The position numbers were made by a program, and so were the translations under genes. From NCBI GenBank assembly GCA_003952965.2, contig CM025849.1:32013381-32077380 (forward strand): a stretch of DNA of 64,000 nucleotides, read 5' to 3'. This stretch comes from Morella rubra. Lineage: Eukaryota; Streptophyta; Magnoliopsida; Fagales; Myricaceae. This document shows positions 46,500 through 58,991 of this stretch, piece after piece; position 1 is the stretch's first letter; each line of letters opens with the position of its first letter. Under the pieces are notes generated by a model that was not told the DNA's origin, made no database searches, and saw only the letters and a program-made list of their open reading frames with translations.

Positions 46500-48018
46500 C
46501 CACCATTTCATGCAATTTACTTTTGAACTCTAGAAATGGAATAGATGAATTACCAAGCAACTTGTCTATGTTTGCCGAAAAAATCATTAGATGTTTGAAC
46601 CTGGCTTTGTTATCTGTACTGTTAATTCTCTTGTTTGGGGAATTTTATACTTGGTCACTGGTGCTGCTGCACACATATATGTTAGTGTACCTCTGGTGTA
46701 CTTTCTTTTATGTTGGGAGTTTTGTGTCGAAGGTGGATTTTGATTGATATAGTTGTTTCAGTGCTCTGTGGTTCTGGTCTTTCTTATTGGAGATCATAGA
46801 ATTAGGGTATTATTAGTGTGCGGATAGATGGTTACTGTCTGATGTTAATTGGGTAGCCGTTGCTCCTATTTGAATTGACCTCAAAGATTGATTTCGATTT
46901 TTGACTAAATCCATGGTTTGCTAGTCAAATTTTCCGTCATTTTTACTGAGCCATCACACAAATAAGGATGAATCAAGATCCAGGTACTGGTATAAGATTC
47001 TTGGATTTGATGGCCGCATTTTCCAGAATTTATTTGAAAATTTTGATTTGAACGTTTTGAGTTGAAGTTGATAAGACGCTACGTTTAATCTCCTTGGGTG
47101 CTTGCAACTGCAAGGATCTTTTGCTGTAAAATTTATATGCCTTTTGTACATGGGGTGGGGATTGATGTCTGTCTGCATGTTTAAGTTCCCCTCAAGGTCG
47201 GGCATTGGGTTGGGTTAAAGTGTCAAGATGTGGTTTTACTGTTTCCTTTGGCTCGTCTTCCAATTTAAACCTCAATACGTATTACGCCTGAAGACTGCAA
47301 AAAGCCGTGGGTTTTCTTTGAAGGAGGATGTAGTTAACTGGAAGAAGCTCAAATGCTAGATTGCCAATAAGAGAGACCTACAGCCTACAGCATTTGTAGA
47401 AAGATAGCAATGTGGAAGGGGTTTAACCTATCTACAAAGAAGATAAATGAACTTCTCTATGTATACACAACAATCATACAAATCATTCAAATCTAAATTG
47501 GAAAAAAAATAGACTAGAGAAAAAGGAAAAGAAATGAGAAAGAATAAAATTTAAATTGTTCGATTTATAGATTTGCATTCAATACGGAAAGGTTCATTCT
47601 ATGGGACAGCTGTGTATTCTCAATGGTGCAAGTATTAGAGTACAAGTGAGGCTTTATTTATAAGTTCCTATTATAATAGCTAAAAGAGAAAAAATTTAAG
47701 GTGGTTTCGATTAGAAACTTATGTTCCCAATAAAACCTTAATGGACTACATTTTTATATAATAGAATCATCACAATTTATACTCTATATTCGTACACATT
47801 AAATATCAACATTCGTAGCGTATACTTGAAGTTCTCTTTTCTCTCTCTTTCTCTTTAAAAAAAATTACAACCACTTTTTCATTAAAATCTTAACAACTTT
47901 TTATAAATTTCAACACATTTTTAGAAACTCTAACAACTTAGTTTATAAATCCCAATGGACTTATAGTGCAAATAAAAAATGCGTTTATATGATAATTGAT
48001 ATGTAATATGTTGTTTCA
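46500..48018. other. CKS1 3' UTR and intergenic sequence
   Basis: The CKS1 3' UTR followed by AT-rich sequence. No gene, RNA or clear repeat recognised until the SINE-like element. Confidence 0.55.
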
Positions 48019-48019
48019 A

Positions 48020-48215
48020 GAACGCTAGCCTAGTGGTTGATAGGACGTAACTCTAATTACACCAACATATCACGTTTGGGTGCTTCAGAGTGGATTCGAA
48101 TCCGACTCTCACTAGGTGAGTCCCTGGATAATCCACATGAAGACATGGGGTCAAAATTGACAGTGTAGCTCCCTTGGTAATATAGCACTGTTTGTGTACC
48201 AAAATTTTAGTTATT
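48020..48215 (+). mobile_element. tRNA-derived SINE-like element
   Basis: An A-box-like TAGTGGTTGATAGG (48031-48044) is followed about 48 bases later by a B-box-like GGATTCGAATCC (48092-48103). This is the internal Pol III promoter layout of tRNA-derived SINEs. The tail contains CCCTGGATAATCCACATGAA and a run through ACTGTTTGTGTACC. It does not fold as a functional tRNA, since the cloverleaf stems are not conserved. The ends are approximate, and no convincing poly(A) or target duplication was found. Confidence 0.65.
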
Positions 48216-49705
48216 CAAAGATTTTGATATAATAAAATAACTATGAAAAAATATCTATCCTTATCAAATAATCTTTTTTCATTATAATAAACATAAAAAA
48301 TTATTAAAATTATTTCTTTCCACGTATTCACCGACACCCAATAAACCAAAATTTTGGGATGGGTTTTCAAATACAGCCCATGTTCTTTTCACATATAATA
48401 TGTTGAGCCGACGGTCCACGGTCATTTTTATTCCTAGGCAGCCCAAGGTTACGGTAGGGGATGCTCAATCACGGGCGATTCAGACAGCCCAAGGTCACTA
48501 TAAGGGAAATTCTGTGTATGTTATGTATTTCCCGAGACTCGCCGATCGGACTCAGAAATTCCAGAACGTCAACGCCCGGCGGTTCTGCACCCGTCGAAGT
48601 GACTCAGAATTTCATTTCGTATAATTCGTATGAGGTAACTCACTTTCACGGTGCACTTTGAATCGACTTCTTTTCGGTTTAATATGCTCAGTGTGATGTC
48701 ATTACTTTTAGGGTTTATCATATTTGTGTTGCTCTATGAACTTCCCTTTTTCATTTCCCAATTGAGGAGCGAATTAAGTGTTTGAAATGAAATATATCAA
48801 GTCACTAATTTTTCCTTTGTCAATTGAAAAGTATTTGTTCTGATTCCTTTTTCTAAGATTTGGAGAATTTTCCCCCTCACAAAACTTTTTGGTGGGAGAT
48901 TGGTTGAATATTGATTAAAATGCTGTATTTCGAGATTTCGTTTCTGTTCTTAGTGCTGTCATTTTCCTATTTGTTCGGAGTCGTATGTGGGAGAAGATAA
49001 TTTTTGTTAGATTTCGTAACCTTTTGTTTTTTACTCTTGGAGATGTATAATCTGCCTGTTTGGTATGACGATAGAGGTTGACTACCAGGTCCATTGCTTT
49101 AGCTCATACTGTTTAATTGTCATGACTGGAAGATATTCTTAGATTCGTTGCTTGTTTTTATCATTTTGATTGTGTCGTAGTATTCTGGAGCAGTATTTGA
49201 TCGTGGTTAAGCTCATTTTGTCTATATGATAGAGAAGTTCTTTGTAAATGATGTACATACCTGTTGCTTAGAATGCTATAATTAGTAATGGTTTCAGGAA
49301 TTCTGCATTTAGCACCATAATGTCGACGCCTATATTGGCCACTTGATGAAGACATTCAGCAGGACCATCACCCAAATGCCCTTGAAGTAACCGAAGGCTG
49401 TTTTGGGATTTGCTTTTTTTTTTTTTTTTTTTTCTGTGTGTTTTGTCTCCCTTCTTTGCCTAGTTACCTTAGTTATGATTGATTTATGACTGCTAAAAAT
49501 GTTTGGGCACAGGTTATTTCTCTTGTCGTCTTGAATCAGAGAAAGTCCAATTACTGGCTGCTGTCATATGCATCTATCTGTGTGTGTTGGGGATTTATTA
49601 GTCTTTTGTGTAATTTTGAACTTTGGAAATGGTGCATTAGTCGTAACAGTTATCTTATGGCTCGTTACCTTCAGGTTATACTTTTAATCTGCTTCAATAA
49701 CATAC
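48216..49705 (+). other. Upstream region and likely 5' UTR of small membrane protein gene
   Basis: This probably holds the promoter and one or more non-coding leader exons. CTTCAG at 49671-49676 is a good acceptor 30 bases before the ATG, and GAG/GTAACT near 48634 is a possible donor. A T-run lies at about 49408-49431. No other gene is seen. Confidence 0.45.
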
Positions 49706-50001
49706 ATGTCAAGATCACGCAATGTTATTGTTGCCGCTGGCTTACTAGCTTTTGCATCTGCAGGCTTGGCATTCCCCTTTTATATGGCGTAAGAAAACTG
49801 CTTTCTATAATGTCTATTCTTTGGAGATTGTATTCAGTTGCATCAATAAGGATGACATGTTTTATATGATTCAGGTCATCAAGACAGCCTGTTATTGACC
49901 CATCAAAGCCTCTGCCACCACAGGCAACTTTCCGAGGGCCTTATATAAACACAGGCTCGCGTGATGTTGGACCGGACTATCAAACCCACACAAAGAAATA
50001 A
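49706..50001 (+). CDS. Small single-span membrane protein, conserved plant type, unknown function
   Basis: Two exons (49706-49788 and 49875-50001) give 69 residues. The protein starts MSRSRNVIVAAGLLAFASAG, continues LAFPFYM, and ends in a polar tail of about 43 residues with PVIDPSKPLPPQATFRGPY, IN, TGSRDVGPDYQ. A basic N-terminus followed by a hydrophobic stretch (residues 7-27) suggests a membrane anchor, possibly mitochondrial. The intron has GTAAGA...TTCAG borders and splits the Ala codon after FYM. I recall similar short uncharacterised plant proteins but cannot name it or give a function. The start is the only in-frame ATG after the CTTCAG acceptor. Confidence 0.82.
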
Positions 50002-52587
50002 TTTTGTTGCTGAAGGACATGCTCCTGGTGTAAGTGAACTATGTGCTCATTTTTTTTTTTTCAGGTTTGAATCAGGTACTCTTTCAGTCTAGACGTTTTT
50101 GTAGATTTTGGGCCAAGGAAGTCTGCATGATCTAGCAGAGTTGAATGAGCGTGTGTTCTCATGACCCAATTATTATACATGACTACGCGATTGCCTGGTC
50201 CTGATTTTCCTTTGGATTAGGGCTGATAGATGAAAAAACATGTATAAGATATTTCTGCCTCATTTAGAACACAACATAAATAATTGTTCAAAATTTCCCC
50301 TAAAAGGGACAAAAGCAGGCTTGATCGTTGGAGTAGGCTGGTAGGGTGCCGTACAATTGGCCTGTGTTCCCCGGCCAGAAATAAAATTTGACTGACTATA
50401 TACTTCTCTGTCCATTGTGTAGTGAAGCAACAATACTTTCCCAATATGCTGCATGTATGTCTCTTCTCTCTCTCTCTCTCGTGTGTGTGTGTGTCTGTAT
50501 TTTCTATTGCTTTGACATTGAGCATGTGAAAGGACCGATGTGAACAGTTCTCAATGGTTTCAATCAGACTTTTTAACCAAATCCAGGAGACTGAGGATAA
50601 TGGTTTGACATATCAACAAGTTACAGACCTGAGTTTGTCACATTAATTCTTCTGAAGAAACTATTTCAGTTCTCCCCCATATAATCCAGGTACCACGTTT
50701 ACCGTAGCTCAGCTGTAGTACCCTTCAGTTTCCAATTATGGTCTAGAACCTTGACACCGAGGCATGATAGCCCAAATCAAAGGTTTTTTTTTTCTTCCCA
50801 AAATGGAATTGGAGTGCACCCTTTGATTTGGTATCTGGTGTGCGTTGCATTTTTTTTTTTAGCAAGAAAGAAGGTATTTGGTAGGTATGGTAGCTGAACT
50901 GTGACATCGGCTTACAGTGACCCGCAATCAAAATTCTCTTTTGTATGAGGTTTCATCATATCAAGCTGTGGACCACGTCCAAATTAGTAAAAATTCAAGG
51001 GTCTTATCGTGCAATTGAGGGGAATAAACGTGTGAATTCTGCTATGAAGCAGCCGTACAAAAAGAAAAAGAAAAAGATTGCCATTCATTTCATGAACATC
51101 CAATGATTTAAGGCCTCGGGTGGAGCCGACGTAAAACAATCTAACTTTTAAACCGATGCGGGTGTCAGCAAACGAAAGAGTTGGTGGAAAAATGTGGAGA
51201 TAAATTATTTGAATGATTTTTTGTTTTATTTTTTTATGTTTGTTGTAATGGAAAGAAATTATTTGATAAAGATAGGTTATTTTATTAGACTAAATTTTTG
51301 GGTCGTAAACACCACTTAGATCAGTCTACCTCTAAGATCTCTTGCTGATAAATGCCCCTAATGGTGATATTTGGCAAGAAAATTTTGAGTTTGACTCTTT
51401 AAAATGGGGGTTTGTAAAAAAAATTAGTGAAAAAGTAAAGAACTTTTTATTGTAAATAATTTTTAGAGTTTGTTAAAAAGTAGGTTTAAATGTATCTCTC
51501 TTGTAAAGAAAGTTTAGGTTTAAATGTATCTCTCTTGTAAAGAAAGTTGTTTTGTGTCCTTGAGGGATGTTTCTCGTTTAAAAAATATACCCTTGTCTCT
51601 TTTAAAAACTAGTCAGCGCGGTGTTATGTGAAATAAGTGTCTCTAGACACATAGGTTTGTCTTATACTTAATTGGTTTTGGAGGATGACAGGACATTGAC
51701 TGGATCTTTAATGTGGAAGATAGTGGTCTAGAAAGATATTAAGTTTTTTAATTTATACACATAGTTAATTTATGTCACGTCATTACTTTTTTTAAATGGA
51801 GATAAACAAAAAATATTTTTTTAATATAAAACTTTTTCAAGAGACAAAATCAACTTTCTTTATCATATAGATATATTTGTAATATTTGCAGTTAGGCTTA
51901 AAAAGTAAGAAAAAAGAAAAATTGATGAATTTTTTTAATAAAAGTAATAGAGTTTATTAAAAGGTAAGGAGAAAAAAATATTTGATGTGATTTTTTTAAT
52001 AAAAAAGTATTAAAATTGATGCCAAAAGTATGGAAGATTTTGATTGATTATAAAAATTTTAGTTATTAATGTTAAAAGTTCCTAGTCATGGGATTGGCTA
52101 TGTCAAACACGGACTCTGCTGGAAGCCAAATTGGGCCCACATTCAACTTCCAGTCGACCAGTCTCAGCTCCGTGGCTTCGCTGTTTAAACTTCTCCAGAT
52201 TTCTTTTGTCTGTCGCTTTGTTCGTTTCTATGGTCGGCTGTAGTTTCCCAATTGAACTGCTGAAATTTTTTACAAACTGATGCACGCGGCCAAAGAAATC
52301 AAATAGCGGTCTTGCCTTGTATGCCATTTTGGGCCGCTACCCTAGTACATGTCATAGATTTTCAAGAGTAATTTTATAATTCCAATAGAACTAATATTCG
52401 TTCATTTTCAAAAAAATCGTTGCATTCGGATTTTGTGCACTCAATATAGACAAACCCGACTTTTTTTGGAAAAATACACTGATTGAGTTGGGAAGTAATA
52501 CGGACACTTTTAACTAATTTCACAATTTGAGTATCAATTAAGTCAAAAATTTCTCGCGAGAGATAAGATTGAGCTTACGTCCATGAT
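50002..52587. other. Intergenic sequence with minor repeats
   Basis: The 3' UTR of the small gene, then a CT/GT microsatellite (50463-50495) and a 35-bp tandem duplication near 51493-51560 (AAATGTATCTCTCTTGTAAA twice). The rest is AT-rich. No recognisable gene. Confidence 0.6.
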
Positions 52588-52831
52588 CAGTGGCGGAACC
52601 AGGATTAATATTTAAGGATGTCGAACTTTAAAGGTGAAATGACCATCTTGATAGTAAGACTTCTAATATCTCAAAGCTCAATAAGGGTCTCCTTAAATTG
52701 ACTCGGGTCTATGGGTATCGGCTCAGGCCGTCTTTATTTTTTTTTTTTTAAAAAATTATATGTAAATTTTGTTTTATGGAGAGCAATGGTGTCGGCCGCC
52801 ACTTCTTCGCACCCCTCTGGTTTCGCCCCTG
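52588..52831. mobile_element. MITE with CAGTGGCGGA termini
   Basis: A 244-bp element with inverted ends CAGTGGCGGAACCAGG and CCTCTGGTTTCGCCCCTG, whose reverse complement is CAGGGGCGAAACCAGAGG. It is flanked by CGTCCATGA and CGTCCATCC, an imperfect 9-bp target duplication. Termini of the form CAGNGGCGGANCCAG are very common in plant MITEs. No coding capacity. Confidence 0.75.
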
Positions 52832-53414
52832 CGTCCATCCATTAAATACAGTTCTTTTAAAAAACAGAAATATCCTTTTAATTATTAAACTATAGTTCTC
52901 GGACTTCTTTTTTTTATTGGTAAAATTTAGATTACAACATAAAAAGTGCTTTTCATCATAGGTAACTAAATAAAAGGTGAAAATGAATGAAAAAAAAAAC
53001 TGTCCAGAAATCTCCAATTAAGAGCTATTTGCCATTCCATAGTGGATCGTAAGAGAATTACAAAGAACACGCATGTAGCAAACAACCAAGACTATCGGAC
53101 AATCTAGTTGTTGATGTTCATAATTTATATTCAGCAAAAATTGAGGACGTAATATTTCTGACAAAAAAACCGTTAATCACTCCAAGAAAAAGAGGTTCTT
53201 TTTTTGTAATTAGGTGCTCCACAACTTTCCCTCCCGAAATTACCGGTAACCTGCTTTAGTCCGTGCTGACTGCTGTGGCCCCCGACTACCCATAGCTTCA
53301 TCGTCGAACAACAGGACAAAATCTTAGAAGAGCATTCGTAACAGTCAACACAATGTGAAAACTGAGTTTCACAAAACTCGCTTTCGCGTCTGGAAAGAGC
53401 CCCAAAGAGATAAA

Positions 53415-53416
<2 letters not shown>

Positions 53417-53446
<30 letters not shown>
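53417..53446 (+). repeat. (TC)15 upstream of PTC52
   Basis: A TC dinucleotide run about 155 bases before the PTC52 ATG, with a second shorter CT run at 53524-53539. Both probably lie in the 5' UTR or core promoter. Confidence 0.9.
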
Positions 53447-53449
<3 letters not shown>

Positions 53450-53601
53450 TACACACCGGCCATTTCAGACTTGCACGCAAAGCTCTTAACCCCCAAGACA
53501 AAAAGCAACACAGCCTGCCTTGCTCTCTCTCTCTCTCTGTGATTGAATCTTTAAAAAAAGGAACTTCCTTGGACCGAGCTAGTAGACACAATCCACTGAT
53601 A

Positions 53602-56600
53602 ATGGCAGTGCTGTTCTCGGCCTCTGCTTCTGCTACAATTGTCGCTTTATCATCACCACGATCACTAGCCAGCAAAGCCCTCAAGACTACCCTTCCCTTT
53701 ATCTCCACCAATACCCCAAACCTCTCTTCGGGAAAATCACCGAGTTCGAGAGCTAGTAGAAACCTTTCTCTTCCACGTGTAGCTGCTCCAACCTCACCAA
53801 CATCTCAGGAGTATCAAGAAGAAGAAGTAGACGTGAAAGAAGAGTATGGAAATGAGGATGAGCAGGGCGATGAAAGCTCGTCTACTACTAAGTTTTCATG
53901 GAGGGATCACTGGTACCCGGTTTCTTTAATTGAAGATTTGGACCCTCGTCTCCCTACCCCATTTCAGCTTCTGGGTCGAGACATCGTGCTCTGGCTCGAC
54001 AGGTCTAGCCGTGAATGGGTTGCTTTCGACGACAGATGCCCCCATCGCCTCGCCCCCTTATCCGTAAGCTAATTTCTGTTCCCCCAACCTCTACCCTTCA
54101 ACTCTTGTGCAAAGTACAGTTAGCCTCTGTTTGGTTGCTAAGAAAATTGAGTAAAATAAAACAACTGAAAAAGAAGACGTCGTTTTGAAGCTCATCATTT
54201 ATTCGGTGGTTTTCACTGGCAAAAATAATAATAATAATAAATATAACGCATATATAGAAAATAGACCTCTGTTCTCTTCTTTGGTGCTGTACTTTATTCC
54301 TGAAATAATGCAAATATGTACAATTCAGTACAAAGATTTCTTTGATTCACGTTAATTTTCGACTGACCTAGTGAGGTGAAAACTCATGGTCCTGATGAGT
54401 TCATATGGTTTGTAGGAAGGGCGGATTGATGAAAGTGGCAACTTGCAGTGCTCCTATCACGGTTGGTCATTTGATGGGTGCGGTTCTTGTGTTAAGATCC
54501 CTCAGGCTTCACGTGAAGGTCCTGAAGCTCGTGCCATTCAGTCTTCGAGAGCATGCGCTACAAGGTTTCCGACTATGCAGTCTCAAGGCCTGCTCTTCGT
54601 TTGGCCAGATGAGAATGGCTGGGAAAGAGCACATGCTACGGAGCCTCCCAGGTGATTGATTCACTCTATATCAACTATCTGTTTATAATTTTTTGTGTTG
54701 ATTTAATCATTGACGTGCATGACAGGTTCCACAAGGATATCTTAAAAGTTGTTGAATAAGTGATTGAATGTGATGAGTGTTTCATAAGCTTGTCCTGTTA
54801 TGTAGGCTGCCTGATGACTTTGATAAACCTGAGTTTTCATCGGTGACAATTCAGCGTGATCTGTTCTATGGCTATGATACCCTTATGGAGAATGTCTCTG
54901 ATCCTTCTCATATTGATTTTGCTCATCACAAGGTATATACTGAACATTTGAACAATCAACTTTCACTCAAGAAAATATGTGCTATTTTGGGTTAGGCAAT
55001 AGTGGATGAACTTATGTAGCTTACTAATTAGTGCTAAATTGTGATGCTACCCTGTATAAGTGTTGTGTGCATTGCCAATGTTTTGTCATTTTAACATTTG
55101 GCATCTAAAGCTAAAAATAGGATCAAACTGATTTTTTAGCCTGGACATGTGCTTTTGATGACATAACTGGTTTCATAATTATGAAAACTGTAACTTGGGA
55201 CTAAAGGAACTCAAACCCTAAACATCAGCCACCCATCCAAGACTTATGGTGTGCCATTTAGCCCAAAGGCCTTTCTCTACAATGGATGACTTTCCATGTC
55301 GATTAAAGGATAAATATTTACAGGTTACAGGAAGGAGAGATAGAGCCAAGCCTTTGCCTTTTACTTTGGAGTCTAGTGGCCATTGGGGATTTGCTGGAGC
55401 AAATGATGGTAACCCACGGATCAGCGCAGAATTTGTTGCACCTTGTTATTATATAAATAAGTAAGTTCACTGTTCATCACTCTCTGTTAAGCAGTTAAAG
55501 CTGCATACTTTGTACGCTTAGATAACCTGTTCTCTGAATGATACTAAAAAAATATCTCACCTGTGAATTTGGGATGTGGTTTCTTAGGAATCTTGAGCTC
55601 CTCCTTAATTTCAACGTAATAGTTTTCAGGATTGCTAACTATATCTGTGAGAAGGACGTGTGAGTCTTTAAGGGATCTTCAGTACAGATTAGTGTCATTA
55701 CCTCAAGGCCATCCATAGAGGCTTGCTTGCAAATTCGATATTAATATGGTTTACTCTGGTCAATTACAGAGTGTTGGGACCTTTAGGACACACAGCAGGA
55801 GATAGATGGGTATTTAATCCTAGTTCCTGTGTAAGCTGTCAAGAGCTTTTGTAGCTAAGCTAACTGACTTCTTGTGGTTGAGACTAATACGACATGCACA
55901 AGAGTTACATTTTCACTTTGTTGGGTAGCCCTCATTCATATGCCCACGAAAAGTCTATCAAGTTGACTAAAGTTGTTTTGAACAGTGAAATCAAAGGCTA
56001 TAGATTGTTTGTTGTCCTATTGAAACCTGTCTCCCTGATACTATTTCTCAGTCCTAGATGCTGGAGTATTATTGTTTCTTTTTTCTTTTTCTTTATACGG
56101 ATATTTAAATCTTACTGATGCTTGCTTTGATTTTTAACAGAATAGAAATAGACACAAAGCTTCCAATTGTTGGGGATAAAAAATGGGTAATATGGATTTG
56201 CTCTTTCAATGTGCCAATGGCGCCTGGGAAGACCCGATCTATTGTTTGTAGTGCTAGAAACTTCTTCCGGTTCACGATGCCAGGGCCTGCCTGGTGGCAG
56301 GTAACAACTTTTTGATCATTCTTCTTTAGAAGTTAAAATTTTACAGAAGTTGGAGGGTGTTCTGCTCATTGTATTCTATTTTTCATGATCTGACTTTAGC
56401 TTCCTGTCTCTTTATGTAAACTATGGTACTTGCTTGTTAATAAGGTTGGGCAAACTTGGTATGTTTCCTCAGTCCTCATGTGAAAAGATTAAACCTTGGC
56501 CCGATCTTGTATCACAGTTGGTTCTTGTGGTATAGACATCTCTAGTCAATCAGGTATATTTGAATGACACAATAACTGGGAAGTGACTGAGGAGCTGCGA

Positions 56601-58991
56601 CCGAAATTTTGAGGCTAAAGACAATAAAGAGTCTTTTAGTCCATGCTTACAATGTAAGCTCCTACATATGATGAAGAAAGTACCAGGAGACAGCTCAAGT
56701 TCCTTCGTAACTGATGAAGATTTTAAAATATGAAATCTTGCAGGCGCAAGAAATTACTGCTCAAATGACATTAGAGCAATCTTCAGACCATGATGATTAA
56801 AACTTATTTCTTTTAGAGAGGTGGGGCGGCGCGGGTGGGGTTTGAAGAGTGGCAAACCACCAGTGTGATTCTCAAATCACATACTGCCTCTGAGATTATA
56901 ATGTATCTAATTCATCTCTTATATTCATTCTTCCTTTTAACATCTTACCTATGTTTTAACTAGAAGATGGGTTACTGACAAACATGGACTTATGGAGGGG
57001 CAAATGCCTTGCGGAGATGGCTGCTGAGCAAAACACAGACTAGGAAGAATCATTTATTGGGCAATTGAAGTTATGGGGCAAGGTGGAGTTCTTCATATCT
57101 AACATTCCGATGAAACATTGTGTTGTCGCCGGGGCGAAGAGGTTCAGATTAAGATTACAAAGGGCTCTATTTCCTGGCTTGAAGAAGTTTCAGTGCTTGG
57201 CTTACTCTTGGAAGCGAGTGATTCTGGACTGGATGTTGGATTTTGGCATCAAACTTAAGTTGGTAAAGTCGGTGCTAGAAGAGTGCAGTTTGACACGAGT
57301 CACCTGACTGACTGACTGCAAGGGTGGAGGGTCAGTATCAGGGGGAACAAGGATTTTGACTCAATGTATCTATTAGAACAATCTGGCAACTGTGGCCCTC
57401 GTTTTTGTGTGAGCATTGGTTGAAAGAGTAGAGGTCTCTTTATGCAAGTCATAGTGCAATGGGGATACCCCTAACAGATGAATCATTTTCCCTTAAGGTA
57501 GTGTTTGCAAACCCAAAATATTGGGGTTACTCATCCAAAATTTTTGAATGCAAACATAGTGGCAGTCAGTCTTGGTTCCAGCTTTTTTATTGTCTTCTAA
57601 GAGTGGAGGTTAAAATGTCACAGTTATTTCTTGGTCATCTTTAGAAGGGATGTCCAATTTCAGATATGGAAGTCACAAGATACACAAGTGGACTCATTGA
57701 GTTCTTATTTACCGGTCACCTCTATTCTTTTGTTTGGTTTTTGTTCTGTGAAATGAGCCTACTTCACCAATAGGCTTATTTACCTGGGATGTCCTGTTCT
57801 TTAGATTTAGTATGTCTACGGAAAAGCATGTGCACCTTAATTTTCATTCATTCCCCACTTTATTGCCCATTCTTCAAGATATTCCTATACTAACTGAAAT
57901 TCCATTTGCTTAATGACTGAGTAATGCTAAATCTTACCTCAGAAATGAGTATGAATGTCAATATATGATTTTTCTTTCATTTTATTTTGTGACCATGTCC
58001 TTATAACTTGACCTCCTCTCATGTCTGTGGTGATGTTAGGTGGTTCCTAGATGGCATGAGCATTGGACTTCAAATAAGGTGTATGATGGGGACATGATTG
58101 TTCTTCAGGGTCAAGAGAAGATCTTTCTGTCAAAGGCAATGGAGGGTTCTGTTGATGTTAATAAACAGTATACAAAAATCACATTTACCCCAACCCAAGC
58201 AGATCGCCTCGTCTTGGCATTTCGAAATTGGTTGAGGCGACATGGCAACAGCCAACCTGAGTGGTTTGGCACGAACAAACAACAACCTTTGCCATCAACA
58301 CTTCTCTCAAAACGTCAGGTGTGGAAACTTATTGTCTCTGAGATCTATAAAAGCTTTTTGGAATCAAGGAACAAGATAATTGAAGAAATACAATATAGAC
58401 ATGCTATTAGTTGCCAAGCTGAGTGCAGTGAACATTGGAGTTTTGGAACAAGATTTTTCATAATGATCTTGACACCCCCTTTTTTTTCATCCTTTTTTCT
58501 CTTAAGCGAATTTCTAAGTCACAAGGAAAAATTGAAAAGTCATGTTTCTGAAGGTACATGAAAATAAAAAATAGTTTGCCGCGCGCACACAAAGACAGAG
58601 ATGGATATGGATATCATATATTTTAAATTAATTTTCACCAATTAAGAGAGGATCTTAACAGGCCAGCGCATCCTACAGCATACATTGATGCTGGTGCTGA
58701 CATTTTAAAGTTTTCTGTTTTGATTGAGTTTTGCAGATGTTGGATAGATTTGAGCAGCACACTCTTAAATGCTCATCATGTAAAGGTGCTTATACAGCAT
58801 TCCAGACATGGCGGAAGCTTCTAATCGGCGCAACAATCCTTTTTTGTGCGACAGCCGGGATTCCTTCAGACATGCAATTAAGGATTTTTTTGGCTGGGCT
58901 TGCACTTCTTAGTGCTGGATTGGCTTTTGCTTTGCACGAACTAGAGAAAAACTTTGTGTTTGTTGATTATGTACATGCTGAAATTGAATAG
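53602..58991 (+). CDS. PTC52: PTC52-like chloroplast Rieske oxygenase (ACD1-like)
   Basis: A 551-residue Rieske non-haem iron oxygenase of the PAO/TIC55/PTC52 group. PTC52 is reported at the chloroplast inner envelope with protochlorophyllide-related oxygenase activity. Seven exons in consistent phase: 53602-54063, 54416-54651, 54806-54932, 55324-55460, 56141-56300, 58040-58318, 58737-58991. A Ser/Ala-rich transit-peptide-like N-terminus is followed by FSWRDHWYPVSLIEDLDPRLPT. The Rieske [2Fe-2S] ligands are Cys146/His148 (CPHRLAPLS) and Cys166/His169 (CSYHGWSF). The mononuclear iron motif is NVSDPSHIDFAHH (Asp265, His268, His273). The C-terminus has the redox-type CSSC (479-482), two hydrophobic segments (about 495-510 and 515-533) and ends FVFVDYVHAEIE, a PTC52-like ending. 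The ATG at 53602 is chosen over one at 53539 because MAVLFSASASA is transit-like. All catalytic ligands are present. Confidence 0.95.
56301..58039 (+). other. Long PTC52 intron 5 with an unassigned reading frame
   Basis: A 1.7 kb intron. It holds an 80-residue open frame (57065-57307, KLWGKVEFFISNIPMKH, then CVVAGAKRFRLRLQRALF) ending before ACTGACTGACTG. I cannot assign it to a family. It may be the remnant of an inserted element or chance. No poly(A) tail or terminal repeat was found. Confidence 0.45.

Noticed and set aside
48031..48103. Possible functional tRNA gene
   Set aside because: Only the A-box and B-box-like strings are present. Acceptor, anticodon and T stems do not pair convincingly, so it is better read as a tRNA-derived SINE.
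52103..52327. 74-residue minus-strand frame (MAYKARPLFDFFGRVHQF...)
   Set aside because: It reads like a protein at first sight, but I cannot link it to a family, it has no supporting exons, and it sits in repeat-rich intergenic sequence. Insufficient to call a gene.
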